Source of the DNA: JALHNI01 sp965229305
GTDB lineage: Bacteria > Acidobacteriota > Terriglobia > Bryobacterales > Bryobacteraceae
Length of the DNA stretch: 64,000 bases
NCBI GenBank assembly: GCA_965229305.1
Contig: CBDDIZ010000036.1
Span: 62,001-126,000 of the forward strand
Reading direction: 5' to 3'
Positions 1 to 7,489 of the stretch are shown piece after piece; position 1 is the first letter of the stretch, and the number at the start of each line of letters is the position of its first letter. The position numbers were made by a program, and so were the translations under genes. The notes beneath the pieces were generated by a model. It did not search any database and was not told where the DNA came from. It saw only the letters and a program-made list of their open reading frames with translations.

Positions 1-1232
1 GTCTCCACCAGCAGCAACTGCAGCAGACGGCCACGGCCCGCCCCGAGCGACACCCGCAGGGCCAGTTCGCGAGCGCGCGCCGCAGCTTGCACCAGGCGCA
101 GGTTGGCCACGTTCGCACAAGCAACCAAGAGAACCAGCCCCACCATGATGCTCAGGATGGTGAGCGCGCGCTGGTAATCCTTCTGCAAGCTCGAAATGCC
201 GGCGGCCGCCGGGACGAGAGCCAGCGACTGATCGACGCGTTCCAGCCGCTGCCGGACCTGCGTGTCAAAGGTTCGCATCCGCTCGCGCTCAAAGGCGATG
301 GACGTGGCGTACAGCTTCTGGCGAACGGTCTCGAGGTTCGCTCCGGGATTGATCAGCAAGAGGGCTCGGTGCCAAGTGGAGTCCTGGCGGGGCGCGGAGG
401 GATGCAGGGGAGCCGGCAGAAAAAAGTCAATGACGGTGCCGGGTTCGGTGCCGGTGAAGCCCGGGGTCGCGACGCCCGAGATCGTATAACTGCGGTCGCG
501 AAGTTGGAGCGTGCGGCCCAGCACCGCGGGATTTTGGCCGAAACGCCGAGTCCAATAGTCGTGAGAAAGAACGACGTGCGGGCTGCGCGTGGCCTCGTTG
601 AAGAACGTACCCAAGGCCGGGTGCAAGCCAAAGGCCGCAAACAGACGGCCGGAGACGAACTGGACGTTCGCTTTTTCCATCTCGTGGTCCGAGCGATAGG
701 TGATGTCCGAGCGTTCGGTGTAGGAAACGGCGAGCAACTCTCCCTCGCCGGCGATCGAAGCACGCATCAGTTCGAAGGCGGGATAAGCCCAGGCGTTGAA
801 GTCGCTGGGCTGGCCATTGAACCCAACCCCAAGGCGATTGAGCGAGTAGAGGCGCTCGGGATGCGCAATGGGCAGGGGGCGCCAAAGAAGCGCGTCCACG
901 AGGCGAAAGGCAGCCAGACAGGACCCGGTCGCGAGCCCCAACGAGAGAATGGCGGTGGCGCTGGCGATGCGGTGCTTCCAGAGTTGGCGCCACCCGAAGC
1001 GCAGGTCAGCGAGCCAGGATTCGAGCCAAGGCCAGGAGCTCTGGTCGCGATAGGCCTCCTTGGTGGCCTCGACAGGACCAAAGTCGAGACGCGCTTGGCG
1101 GCGAGCTTCGTGCAGGGGCAACCCGGCCCGCACGTAGTCCTCGGTGGCCATTTCCAGATGCTGGGCCACTTCATGATCGAGGCGGCGGTCGTCTTGGCGC
1201 ACGAGTCCGAGAAGGCGGTGCAGCAACTTCAA
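1..1232 (-). CDS. ADOP-family MacB-like ABC permease, C-terminus outside window
   Basis: Partial gene: about 410 codons are visible and the frame is still open at base 1. It starts at a TTG at 1232-1230 whose last two bases overlap the TGA stop of the PadR gene, so translation is probably coupled. The N-terminal part (about residues 1-50) is the cytoplasmic prefix typical of acidobacterial duplicated orphan permeases (RLDHEVAQHLEMATEDYV, then RRQARLDFG). A first transmembrane helix follows near residue 80, then a MacB-type periplasmic domain with DYWTRRFG and a second hydrophobic segment ending ACANVANLRLVQAAARARE, the conserved FtsX-core signature. These permeases usually have about 800 residues and no linked ATPase gene. 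The PadR neighbour is the usual regulator. Substrate is unknown. The long + strand reading frame over the same bases is a high-GC shadow. Confidence 0.88.
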   Translation of the reverse strand, partial: MKLLHRLLGLVRQDDRRLDHEVAQHLEMATEDYVRAGLPLHEARRQARLDFGPVEATKEAYRDQSSWPWLESWLADLRFGWRQLWKHRIASATAILSLGLATGSCLAAFRLVDALLWRPLPIAHPERLYSLNRLGVGFNGQPSDFNAWAYPAFELMRASIAGEGELLAVSYTERSDITYRSDHEMEKANVQFVSGRLFAAFGLHPALGTFFNEATRSPHVVLSHDYWTRRFGQNPAVLGRTLQLRDRSYTISGVATPGFTGTEPGTVIDFFLPAPLHPSAPRQDSTWHRALLLINPGANLETVRQKLYATSIAFERERMRTFDTQVRQRLERVDQSLALVPAAAGISSLQKDYQRALTILSIMVGLVLLVACANVANLRLVQAAARARELALRVSLGAGRGRLLQLLLVE

Positions 1233-1576
1233 GCGAGTTCCTCCGGCGCGACGGTGAAGAAGCGATCGATGATGGCCGCCGTCTGCTCCCATTGCTGTTT
1301 CTCAGCTAGAAGAGCGCGGCGTCCGGCGGCGGTGATCTGGTAGAAGCGAGCCTTCCGGTTATTTTCTGAGACGCCCCAATCCGAAGCGATCGCCCCCTCT
1401 TGCTCCAGGCGCAGGAGGAGCGGGTAGAGAGTCCCCTGGTTGACGAAAAGCTGATCGCCGCTGATTTGCGAGATGCGGCGGGAGATGCCGTAGCCATGGA
1501 GGGGCCCGAGCATCTCAAGCGTCTTGAGCACCATGAGGGCGAGCGTGCCCTGTTGGACGTCAGCCTTGTTCTTCAT
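1229..1576 (-). CDS. PadR family transcriptional regulator
   Basis: 115 residues if started at the ATG at 1576; a TTG at 1588 would add four residues. The ATG is preferred because GGGGA lies about six bases upstream. The protein is a single PadR winged helix: QQGTLALMVLKTLEMLGPLHGYGISRRI is the family N-terminus (helix 1 to 2), VNQGTLYPLLLRLEQEGAI is the recognition helix region, and RKARFYQITAAGRRAL forms the wing and start of the dimerisation helix. PadR genes are coupled to ADOP permeases throughout Acidobacteriota, and here the stop overlaps the permease start. It probably represses its own operon through the inverted repeats at its start. The ligand cannot be read from the sequence. Confidence 0.93.
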   Translation of the reverse strand: MKNKADVQQGTLALMVLKTLEMLGPLHGYGISRRISQISGDQLFVNQGTLYPLLLRLEQEGAIASDWGVSENNRKARFYQITAAGRRALLAEKQQWEQTAAIIDRFFTVAPEELA

Positions 1577-1609
1577 TGGGTTCCCCAATAGTAGCGAGAC
1601 TCTATTGGG
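1576..1609 (-). promoter_or_regulatory. Two overlapping inverted repeats at the padR start, candidate operator
   Basis: On the + strand CCCAATAG (1584-1591) and CTATTGGG (1602-1609) are perfect 8-base arms around a 10-base spacer. On the minus strand a second dyad, ATTGGG-GAA-CCCAAT, runs from the inner arm into the start codon. Their position over the ribosome binding site and start of padR suggests autorepression. PadR proteins bind dyads as dimers, but binding here is an inference. Confidence 0.45.
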
Positions 1610-1630
1610 AAAGCAACAGGAAGACCGGAA

Positions 1631-2089
1631 CTAACGGCGGTATAGGCGATAGGCACCCAAACCGGCGGCGCCGAAAAAGGCGAAGTTGACGATGATGTTG
1701 AAGGCCTTCTCCGCAGGAACATCAATGCCGAGGATCACATCGCGGCCCAGGGCGAACAGCAGTCCGCAGATGGCGCCCACCACCGCGCCGAGCACCATCC
1801 CCCGAAAGACGGCGCCGCGATCGACGCCAGAGCGGCCGAGGAGGAAGCCCGGCAGGCGGACAAGGGCGAACAGCATCACGGCCCAGACGATCGCGCCGCC
1901 GACGCCGCCCGTGATGGCCCCGATGATGGCGCCGACCATCCCCGCAAAGACGGCGTAGTCGCCGAGGGTCCCGAAGCCGGCCCCGTGGAAGGGATTGGGC
2001 TCCGGCGGCCCTTGGTTCCGACGGTCCAGTTCATTCTGCTCGTGGAGCGCGCGGGCCATGTCATGAGCGACTTTTTCGCTAGGCGTCAT
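1631..2089 (-). CDS. Small integral membrane protein of unknown function
   Basis: 152 residues from the ATG at 2089, which overlaps the stop of the upstream small gene (ATGA). An upstream in-frame start would run through that gene and is not preferred. The first 45 residues are hydrophilic (MTPSEKVAHDMARALHEQNE), followed by about four hydrophobic Gly/Ala-rich segments: YAVFAGMVGAIIGAITGGV, VWAVMLFALVRLPGFLLG, MVLGAVVGAICGLLFALG and a C-terminal one ending AAGLGAYRLYRR. The glycine-zipper-like spacing suggests tightly packed helices. I do not recognise the family. It appears co-transcribed with the Cys-rich gene upstream. Confidence 0.72.
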   Translation of the reverse strand: MTPSEKVAHDMARALHEQNELDRRNQGPPEPNPFHGAGFGTLGDYAVFAGMVGAIIGAITGGVGGAIVWAVMLFALVRLPGFLLGRSGVDRGAVFRGMVLGAVVGAICGLLFALGRDVILGIDVPAEKAFNIIVNFAFFGAAGLGAYRLYRR

Positions 2090-2322
2090 TCGGGGAACTC
2101 CGGGTCGTAAAAGGCGCGTTCGCGCCGGCTGGGTACCTCTTTGCCTTGCGCTTGGCACATCCAGCAGGCGCAAGGCCGGCAGTGCGTGGAGACATTTTTG
2201 CCGAGGTCGCGCGGGTCGACGGTGAGCGGCCGTTGTCCCGCCCAGCGACGCATGGTGCGGAGGGCGCGCCGCTTCATCCGTAGGGCCTGACCTCGGCGCG
2301 TGGCACGTTTAGCAACTTTCAT
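2086..2322 (-). CDS. Small basic Cys-rich protein (CxCxxC type)
   Basis: 78 residues from the ATG at 2322; the open frame extends further upstream, but that part is low-complexity Arg/Gly-rich and overlaps the AAA ATPase end. The N-terminal half is very basic (KVAKRATRRGQALRMKRRAL). The C-terminal half holds THCRPCACWMCQAQGK, a compact Cys cluster resembling the CxCWMC ending of small proteins annotated only as hypothetical in many bacteria. It may bind a metal or nucleic acid; that is inference from composition. The stop overlaps the start of the downstream membrane protein by four bases. Confidence 0.6.
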   Translation of the reverse strand: MKVAKRATRRGQALRMKRRALRTMRRWAGQRPLTVDPRDLGKNVSTHCRPCACWMCQAQGKEVPSRRERAFYDPEFPE

Positions 2323-2408
2323 ACGATACCCGTTCACAGCATGGCCCGAATTCGAGCGGGAGGCAAGACGCCAGCGCGCGATGCGTCTGGGCGGAGTCCT
2401 GGGACGCG

Positions 2409-3725
2409 TCAGAACCCCACCCGCCCGGTACGGCCCAGCCCGGACTGCTCCACCCGCAACTGCGAGAGAGCTCGTTCGAGATGACCCGAGCCCAAGTCCT
2501 CGCCAGCCTCGTAACTCAACTGATTCGCCAGCAGCCATACCTCCCGCAACTGAGCAAAGCTCAGACGCTCGGTAGCAGACGCCACGGGAGCCAGTTCAGC
2601 CGGAACCAGCTCCGGACATTGCCGTTCCAGATAGCGCTGCCGGAGTTCGGCCGAGGGCGGCCCGAAATGGACCACCCGGTCAAACCGGCCAGGGCGCTTG
2701 AGAATGGCGGCGTCAAGATCCTCGGGATGATTCGCGGAAGCGACAACGATGAGGCCCTCGGCATTGCCCACGCCGTCGAGCGCGTTGAGTAAGTGCGGCA
2801 AGGTGCAATCGCTCTTCTGATCCGGCAGAAACGCCCGATCAAGCTCTTCGAGAATCACCAGGCCCGGCGTGTGACGAGCCGCCTCGGCGAATAACTGCGA
2901 GACCGTTGCGTCGTCCACATAGTTACTCGCGAAGTTAATCGTGAACGCGCTCACTTCCGCATGGGCGGCCATGGCGCGGACGACGCTCGTTTTGCCGTTC
3001 CCCGGCGGGCCGTGGAGTAAGTACCCGCGCCGCCAGGGGACGCGGCGCGAGGCGAACCAGGCCCGCCGGGCGAGGAAGTGTTCGAAGTCGCGTCTCACCA
3101 AGGCGGTGAGCTGGGGGTCCAGCAGCACGTCATCCCAGGAGTGCGCCTCAGGCTGGAGAAAAAAGTCATCTCCGCCGAAAACCCGGACGCGCTTGCGCCC
3201 GCGCGTGGTCCAGGCGAATAACATGCGCAAAAACGGCGCCGTATCATCCGGATGCACGAGCACAATTTGCTGATGGCCGGCCGCGAAGCCGCTATAACCT
3301 TTGGCTTCGACGACGTCGTAAAGACAGAGAACGATGGCGAAGCGCAAGTGGCGCAGGCGCAGAAACACCAGGCCATTCCGCAACCGGCCGCGCCAACAGG
3401 CGTCGGACGAGCCGCGGAGGTCGAGGGGGTCGAGCGTAATCTGCGGCAACTCGCCGCCGAAGCGTACGCCGAGTACGTCGGCACGCACGAGGTCCCAATC
3501 GAACTCGCGGTTCTTCCATAACTGGCCAGCGAGCACTTGATCGAGCGCAAGGACGTGCAACGGAAAGTTCGTCGATAAGGCGACTAAGTCGCCCACCGGC
3601 GCACCCAATTCTTCTTCAATCCAGTCCGCATGCGCCCGCACGAAAGCCAATAGATCGGCTCCGGGCGGCGAGAAACGGCTGGTCACACCGGCGGACGCGG
3701 AGCCCGCCTGCAGTCTGGCGACCAT
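2409..3725 (-). CDS. BCS1-like AAA ATPase
   Basis: 438 residues from an ATG with a good AAAGGA ribosome binding site. The first 200 residues form a non-ATPase domain without a clear signature. The AAA core runs from about 200 to 400: Walker A GPPGNGKT (239-246), Walker B LVILEELD (289-296, with E-E rather than D-E), sensor 1 region VVASANHPEDLD and the second region of homology AILKRPGRFDRVVHFGPP. Order and motifs resemble the BCS1 branch, whose mitochondrial members translocate folded proteins; bacterial relatives are poorly characterised. No transmembrane segment is evident at the N-terminus, unlike mitochondrial BCS1. It is separated from its neighbours by short gaps, and its substrate cannot be inferred. 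Confidence 0.85.
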   Translation of the reverse strand: MVARLQAGSASAGVTSRFSPPGADLLAFVRAHADWIEEELGAPVGDLVALSTNFPLHVLALDQVLAGQLWKNREFDWDLVRADVLGVRFGGELPQITLDPLDLRGSSDACWRGRLRNGLVFLRLRHLRFAIVLCLYDVVEAKGYSGFAAGHQQIVLVHPDDTAPFLRMLFAWTTRGRKRVRVFGGDDFFLQPEAHSWDDVLLDPQLTALVRRDFEHFLARRAWFASRRVPWRRGYLLHGPPGNGKTSVVRAMAAHAEVSAFTINFASNYVDDATVSQLFAEAARHTPGLVILEELDRAFLPDQKSDCTLPHLLNALDGVGNAEGLIVVASANHPEDLDAAILKRPGRFDRVVHFGPPSAELRQRYLERQCPELVPAELAPVASATERLSFAQLREVWLLANQLSYEAGEDLGSGHLERALSQLRVEQSGLGRTGRVGF

Positions 3726-3789
3726 GACAATTCCTTTGATTTTTTGGGGAAGAGAAAACGCGGAAAGAGAGACGGGAGAGAGAAATTAA

Positions 3790-3828
3790 GCTTAGCTTTG
3801 CGCTAAGCCAGGGGGCGGGCGCAAAGCT
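3790..3828 (-). repeat. Overlapping inverted repeats between two minus-strand genes
   Basis: AGCTTTGCGC (3794-3803) and GCGCAAAGCT (3819-3828) are perfect 10-base arms around 15 bases. A second pair, GCTTAGC (3790-3796) and GCTAAGC (3802-3808), shares the left part, so the two hairpins exclude each other. Either could end transcription of the gene finishing at 3902, or form a switchable 5' leader of the AAA ATPase gene. There is no good U-tract, so terminator function is uncertain. Confidence 0.4.
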
Positions 3829-3901
3829 CAATCATGAAGTGATGATGGTTGAGCATAGGAGTGGCCTCAGGGAGTAGAGTAATTCGCGCGCGGCAGTGAA
3901 G

Positions 3902-4504
3902 TCAAGTAAGTGGAGTAAAAACAGTACTCGTCAGGCGAGCGGCGGCTATCGCCGCCGCAGACGATTCCAGGCATCGCCGCCAAATTCGCTGAAGGCGTTT
4001 ACCCGCCAAGCGGCCAAGGAAGCCATAGCCGATGCGGAGAACGGCGCCGGATACAGTCGCTTCGCTGCCGGCGCGCCAGGTGTTCGACAGGAAATTACTG
4101 CCGCTGATGGCGGCATATCTCGCATAGGCAGGCCGATAAGTACCGTCCGGACGCTGCACCATTGCCGTTTGCCGCAGCGTGCTCATGAGGCGAGTTTTGA
4201 AGGAGCCGGAACTCTTGCGATACCGCGGGTCTTCGCCGATCGCCGCGCCCAAACCCGCTTCCATCACGTTCTGCGTCGCCACACCGGTAAGACGCATCCC
4301 ATAGCGTTGGCCAAAGCCGCTCCAATTGGTGTTGTACTCCACGGGCTTATCGCGCCACGTGGAAAGGCCGGAACTGAACACGCCCCCCGCGAGACTGGCG
4401 GGGCCCAGCGTCTGGTTCAGCACCCACTTCTTACGATCCACTGAATCGTCCTCTTGGGCAGAAAGGGTGGGCAGCATCAGGAAGAAAGCGACGGTGAAGC
4501 GCAT
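3902..4504 (-). CDS. Exported hypothetical protein
   Basis: 200 residues with a short signal peptide (MRFTVAFFLMLPTLSAQ). The mature part is soluble-looking, with recognisable conserved phrases TNWSGFGQRYGMRLTG, NVMEAGLGAAIGEDPRY and a C-terminal Ser/Ala-rich stretch. Proteins with this GEDPRY motif occur repeatedly in Acidobacteriota annotated as hypothetical; I know no function. The gene is divergent from the GerW-family gene across about 130 bases. Export is supported by the N-terminus; anything further is unknown. Confidence 0.7.
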   Translation of the reverse strand: MRFTVAFFLMLPTLSAQEDDSVDRKKWVLNQTLGPASLAGGVFSSGLSTWRDKPVEYNTNWSGFGQRYGMRLTGVATQNVMEAGLGAAIGEDPRYRKSSGSFKTRLMSTLRQTAMVQRPDGTYRPAYARYAAISGSNFLSNTWRAGSEATVSGAVLRIGYGFLGRLAGKRLQRIWRRCLESSAAAIAAARLTSTVFTPLT

Positions 4505-4635
4505 ACGGGCGACTCCAAGAGCACGTCGAGGGCCACATCGGCGCGGCTGTGCTGCCCCCGCTGCTACGATTCGGGCATACTAGGGCGAACGCTGCGGCCC
4601 CGGTCGTCCCAGCGAAACGAATCAAGGAGAGAGCG

Positions 4636-5016
4636 ATGGCCAATCAGGAAATGCTCAAGCAGTTGAGTGAGACGTTGGGGGCGACAGCCACAGTGCAGTC
4701 CGTGTTCGGCGAGCCGATTCGAGAGCCGGGGCGGACCGTGGTGCCGGTGGCTCGGGTCGCTTACGGCTTCGGCGGCGGCTTTGGCTCGGGTCAAGGACCT
4801 CGCCGGCACAGGGACGACGCAGACGGCGCAGCCGATTGGGGACACGGCGAAGGCGGAGGGGGCGGCGGAGGCGTGCGGGCCTATCCGGCCGGCGCGCTCG
4901 AGATCACCGAGGATGGCACACGCTTCATTCCCTTCCCCAACGTGCGCGGCCTGGCGCTCGCTTTCGGCGCGGGCTTGGCATTGGGAGCCTGGTGGTTCTC
5001 CCGCCGCGGACGTTGA
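4636..5016 (+). CDS. GerW / sporulation protein YtfJ family protein
   Basis: 126 residues from the ATG at 4636, preceded by AAGGAGAGAG. An upstream in-frame start exists but lacks this site. The N-terminus MANQEMLKQLSETLGATATVQSVFGEPI and the motif VVPVARVAYGFGGGFGSG followed by a Gly-run and VRAYPAGALEITEDG match the GerW/YtfJ family. The C-terminus has a hydrophobic helix (LALAFGAGLALGAWWF) ending in Arg residues, so it may be membrane-anchored. YtfJ is a spore-germination protein in Bacillus, but homologues are widespread in non-sporulating bacteria with no known role. No other sporulation gene is in the window. Confidence 0.82.
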   Translation: MANQEMLKQLSETLGATATVQSVFGEPIREPGRTVVPVARVAYGFGGGFGSGQGPRRHRDDADGAADWGHGEGGGGGGGVRAYPAGALEITEDGTRFIPFPNVRGLALAFGAGLALGAWWFSRRGR

Positions 5017-5025
5017 TCAACACGC

Positions 5026-6381
5026 CTACCGCCCCGGCTGCCGGCCGCGGCAAGACGACACATTGACGGTGAGATAGATGCCCTCCTGCGGCGCATCAAG
5101 CGACAGCAGCACGCCGTTCGAGGTCATCGCATCGGCATAAGCGTAGGATTGCCAATGCGGGCACGCGGCTAGCGCGTCCGGCCCCGCCAGTACGGTGGCG
5201 CGCAGTTCGGCCTTGCCGCTGCCGGTCAGCGACGCGATCGCAAAACTTCCCGTGGGGCTACTGGACGTCTGCGCGAGACCCACGCCATTCTGCGTCAATT
5301 CGATGGTAGCGCCGGCGATGGGCACCCCATCCCGAAATTGCAGTTGGCCGGCAAAGACCGTGCGTGGCTGCAACTGCTGAATGCGCACATCGAGGCCAGC
5401 TTGTAGAGGCTCCGCGTCCACGGTAATCACGCGGGCTGCAGCACGATCGGTCACGCCGGGATAGTAAGTGGCCGGGAACGGCATGGCGCCCGTCGGCCGA
5501 TTCTCGCGATTCACCACCAGGCGGTATCTCCCGCGCGGCACGTCCGATAAGGTGTAGGCACCGGCACTGTCCGTGCGATGCGTGGCGAACGGATAGGCCT
5601 GCCCCTCCCAGGTTTCGAGAGTCACGCAAGCGTCGCGCAGCGCCCGGCCATCGGGCCCCAGGACCCGCCCGGTGAGACGTCGATCCTCGCGGAGCAAGAA
5701 TCCCATCCCCGCCGTGGACCGTTCGCCCAGCACGACGCTTGTCCCTTGCTCCGCATCACTCCCGCGGCCGGACCGCAAGGCCACGGCCAGCTTGAGCCCG
5801 GGAGGCAACTTTGGAGTTACCGTATAAAGGCCCGGCGGCAGCCCCTCCACCTCATAGACTCCGTCGTCGTTGGTCACCGCTCCGCGCGTGGCGCCGTCGC
5901 CCGCGATCGAGACGGCGATTCCGGCCAGCGGCGTGGTGCGCCGAGGTCGCGTCGGGTCCGGATCGTCGAGTACGACGGTGCCCGAGAGCCGTCCGCCCGC
6001 CGCCGCTTGCGGTAGCCGGCGAAGATACAGCAGGTCTTCGGCGGTGAACCCGGTGGAGCGTCCGCAGCGATACACCTCCCACATCTCGCCGTCGCGGTGA
6101 GCGTAAAAAACGGCACGGCTGCCCGGCTTGAACCGCGGAGAGCAGAGGTCGCCCGGCGTGCGAAACACCATCTCCGCACCCGCCTGCGGCCCCTTAAACG
6201 ACTCTTTCACCGAAAGCCAAGCCGTCTGGGGCCGCAACCGTTCCACGCCTTCGGTCCGCACAACTTCGGCCAAAACCACGGCGTCCGCGTTGGCCCACGC
6301 CTCGCTGACCGACGGCGTGGCCGCACAGGAACAAGCCTGGACGCGCAGAGAGAAGCAGAGTGCGAGGAGAGCGAATCGCAT
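5026..6381 (-). CDS. Secreted protein with NTR/TIMP-like N-terminus and carboxypeptidase-regulatory-like repeats
   Basis: 451 residues. A short signal peptide (MRFALLALCFSLRVQA) is followed at once by CSCAATPSVSEAWANADAV, the C-x-C start seen in bacterial tissue-inhibitor-like (NTR fold) domains, which continue to about residue 115 with further Cys residues (DLCSPRF, YRCGR). The rest is a series of beta-sandwich carboxypeptidase-regulatory-like repeats: LAGIAVSIAG...TNDDGVYEVEGLPPGLYTV (about 155-190), GRVLGPDGRALRDACVTL...DSAGAYTLSDVPRGRYRL (about 240-285), and a third after 345. It ends with a Cys-containing strand. The cleavage point before CSC would also be compatible with a lipoprotein, although the lipobox is imperfect. 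Function is probably binding or structural at the cell surface. Confidence 0.78.
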   Translation of the reverse strand: MRFALLALCFSLRVQACSCAATPSVSEAWANADAVVLAEVVRTEGVERLRPQTAWLSVKESFKGPQAGAEMVFRTPGDLCSPRFKPGSRAVFYAHRDGEMWEVYRCGRSTGFTAEDLLYLRRLPQAAAGGRLSGTVVLDDPDPTRPRRTTPLAGIAVSIAGDGATRGAVTNDDGVYEVEGLPPGLYTVTPKLPPGLKLAVALRSGRGSDAEQGTSVVLGERSTAGMGFLLREDRRLTGRVLGPDGRALRDACVTLETWEGQAYPFATHRTDSAGAYTLSDVPRGRYRLVVNRENRPTGAMPFPATYYPGVTDRAAARVITVDAEPLQAGLDVRIQQLQPRTVFAGQLQFRDGVPIAGATIELTQNGVGLAQTSSSPTGSFAIASLTGSGKAELRATVLAGPDALAACPHWQSYAYADAMTSNGVLLSLDAPQEGIYLTVNVSSCRGRQPGR

Positions 6382-6467
6382 AGAACGAAGATCCAGTGCC
6401 GTTCAGTCTATCTCGCCCGGCGCACCGGGCTCGTCCGATTGCCGGCGAAATCCGTATCCTGGAGTAT

Positions 6468-7481
6468 ATGAACACGATTCGTGCGTGGGCCGCTCTGTCG
6501 ACCGGAGCTTCGCTGGAGCCATTTACGTTCGACCCGGGCCCGCTCGGGGCCGACGACGTAGAAGTTGCGGTCGAGACCTGCGGTCTCTGCCATTCGGATC
6601 TCTCCCTGATTCACGACGACTGGGGCATGTCCGCCTATCCGCTGGTGGCGGGGCATGAAGTGATTGGGCGAGTGGTGGCGCTAGGCAGCAATGCCAAGGG
6701 CCTCTCGGTGGGTCAGCGCGTCGGTGTGGGATGGAACGCGCAAAGCTGCATGCACTGCCGGCAATGCATCGGCGGGCAGCAGAACCTTTGCGCCCAGGCG
6801 CAGCCCACCGCTGTCGGGCACTACGGCGGCTTTGCCGAGCGTGTGCGCGCGCAATGGCCCTGGGTGCTCCCGATTCCCGAAGGTCTGGACGCCCAGGCCG
6901 CCGGCCCTTTGCTTTGCGGCGGCATCACGGTGTTCAACCCGTTGATGCTTCTCGGTGTAAAGCCCACGGCCCGCGTGGGCGTGGTGGGCATTGGCGGACT
7001 GGGCCATATGGCGCTGAAGTTTGCGCGCGCCTGGGGATGCCATGTGACGGCCTTCACGTCGAGCTTGGCTAAGGCAGATGAGGCGCGGCAACTCGGCGCG
7101 CACGACGTGGTGGCGAGCCGCGACGCGGCGGGCCTCAAGGCGATCGCCGGCACGCTTGACGTGGTGCTGAGCACGGTGAACGTCCCGATGGATTGGTCCG
7201 CGCTGATGGCCACACTCGCGCCGAACGGCACCCTGCACGTGGTGGGCGCGGTGCGCGAACCGCTGCCCATGCAGGCGATTCCGATGATCTTCGGCCAGCA
7301 TCATCTGTCGGGATCGCCGACGGGATCGCCTTCGGCGATGGCCGCCATGCTGGACTTCGCCGCTCGGCACCAGATCGCGCCGCAGGTGGAGTACTATCCG
7401 ATGAGCAAGGTCAACGAGGCACTGCGACATTTGCAGGAAGGCAAGGCCCGCTATCGGATCGTGCTGACGGCCGACTTCTAA
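6468..7481 (+). CDS. Zinc-dependent alcohol dehydrogenase, NAD(P)-dependent (MDR family)
   Basis: 338 residues from the ATG at 6468 behind GGAG. Medium-chain dehydrogenase layout is complete. Catalytic zinc residues are C38 in ETCGLCHSD, H63-E64 in AGHEVIG and a Cys near 155 (LLCGGITVF). The structural zinc set is C94, C97, C100 and C108. The Rossmann glycines are GVVGIGGLGHMALKFA near 175-190. The overall pattern is closest to the YahK/cinnamyl-alcohol-dehydrogenase branch, which reduces aldehydes with NADPH. The cytosolic enzyme stands alone on the + strand and converges on the MFS gene with an 8-base gap. Physiological substrate is not deducible. Confidence 0.93.
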   Translation: MNTIRAWAALSTGASLEPFTFDPGPLGADDVEVAVETCGLCHSDLSLIHDDWGMSAYPLVAGHEVIGRVVALGSNAKGLSVGQRVGVGWNAQSCMHCRQCIGGQQNLCAQAQPTAVGHYGGFAERVRAQWPWVLPIPEGLDAQAAGPLLCGGITVFNPLMLLGVKPTARVGVVGIGGLGHMALKFARAWGCHVTAFTSSLAKADEARQLGAHDVVASRDAAGLKAIAGTLDVVLSTVNVPMDWSALMATLAPNGTLHVVGAVREPLPMQAIPMIFGQHHLSGSPTGSPSAMAAMLDFAARHQIAPQVEYYPMSKVNEALRHLQEGKARYRIVLTADF

Positions 7482-7489
7482 ATACCCCC

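Noticed and set aside
87..1343. Long + strand open frame opposite the permease and PadR genes
   Set aside because: It overlaps clear minus-strand coding sequence with recognised domains; its composition (Arg, Gly, Ala rich, no motif) is that of a high-GC shadow frame.
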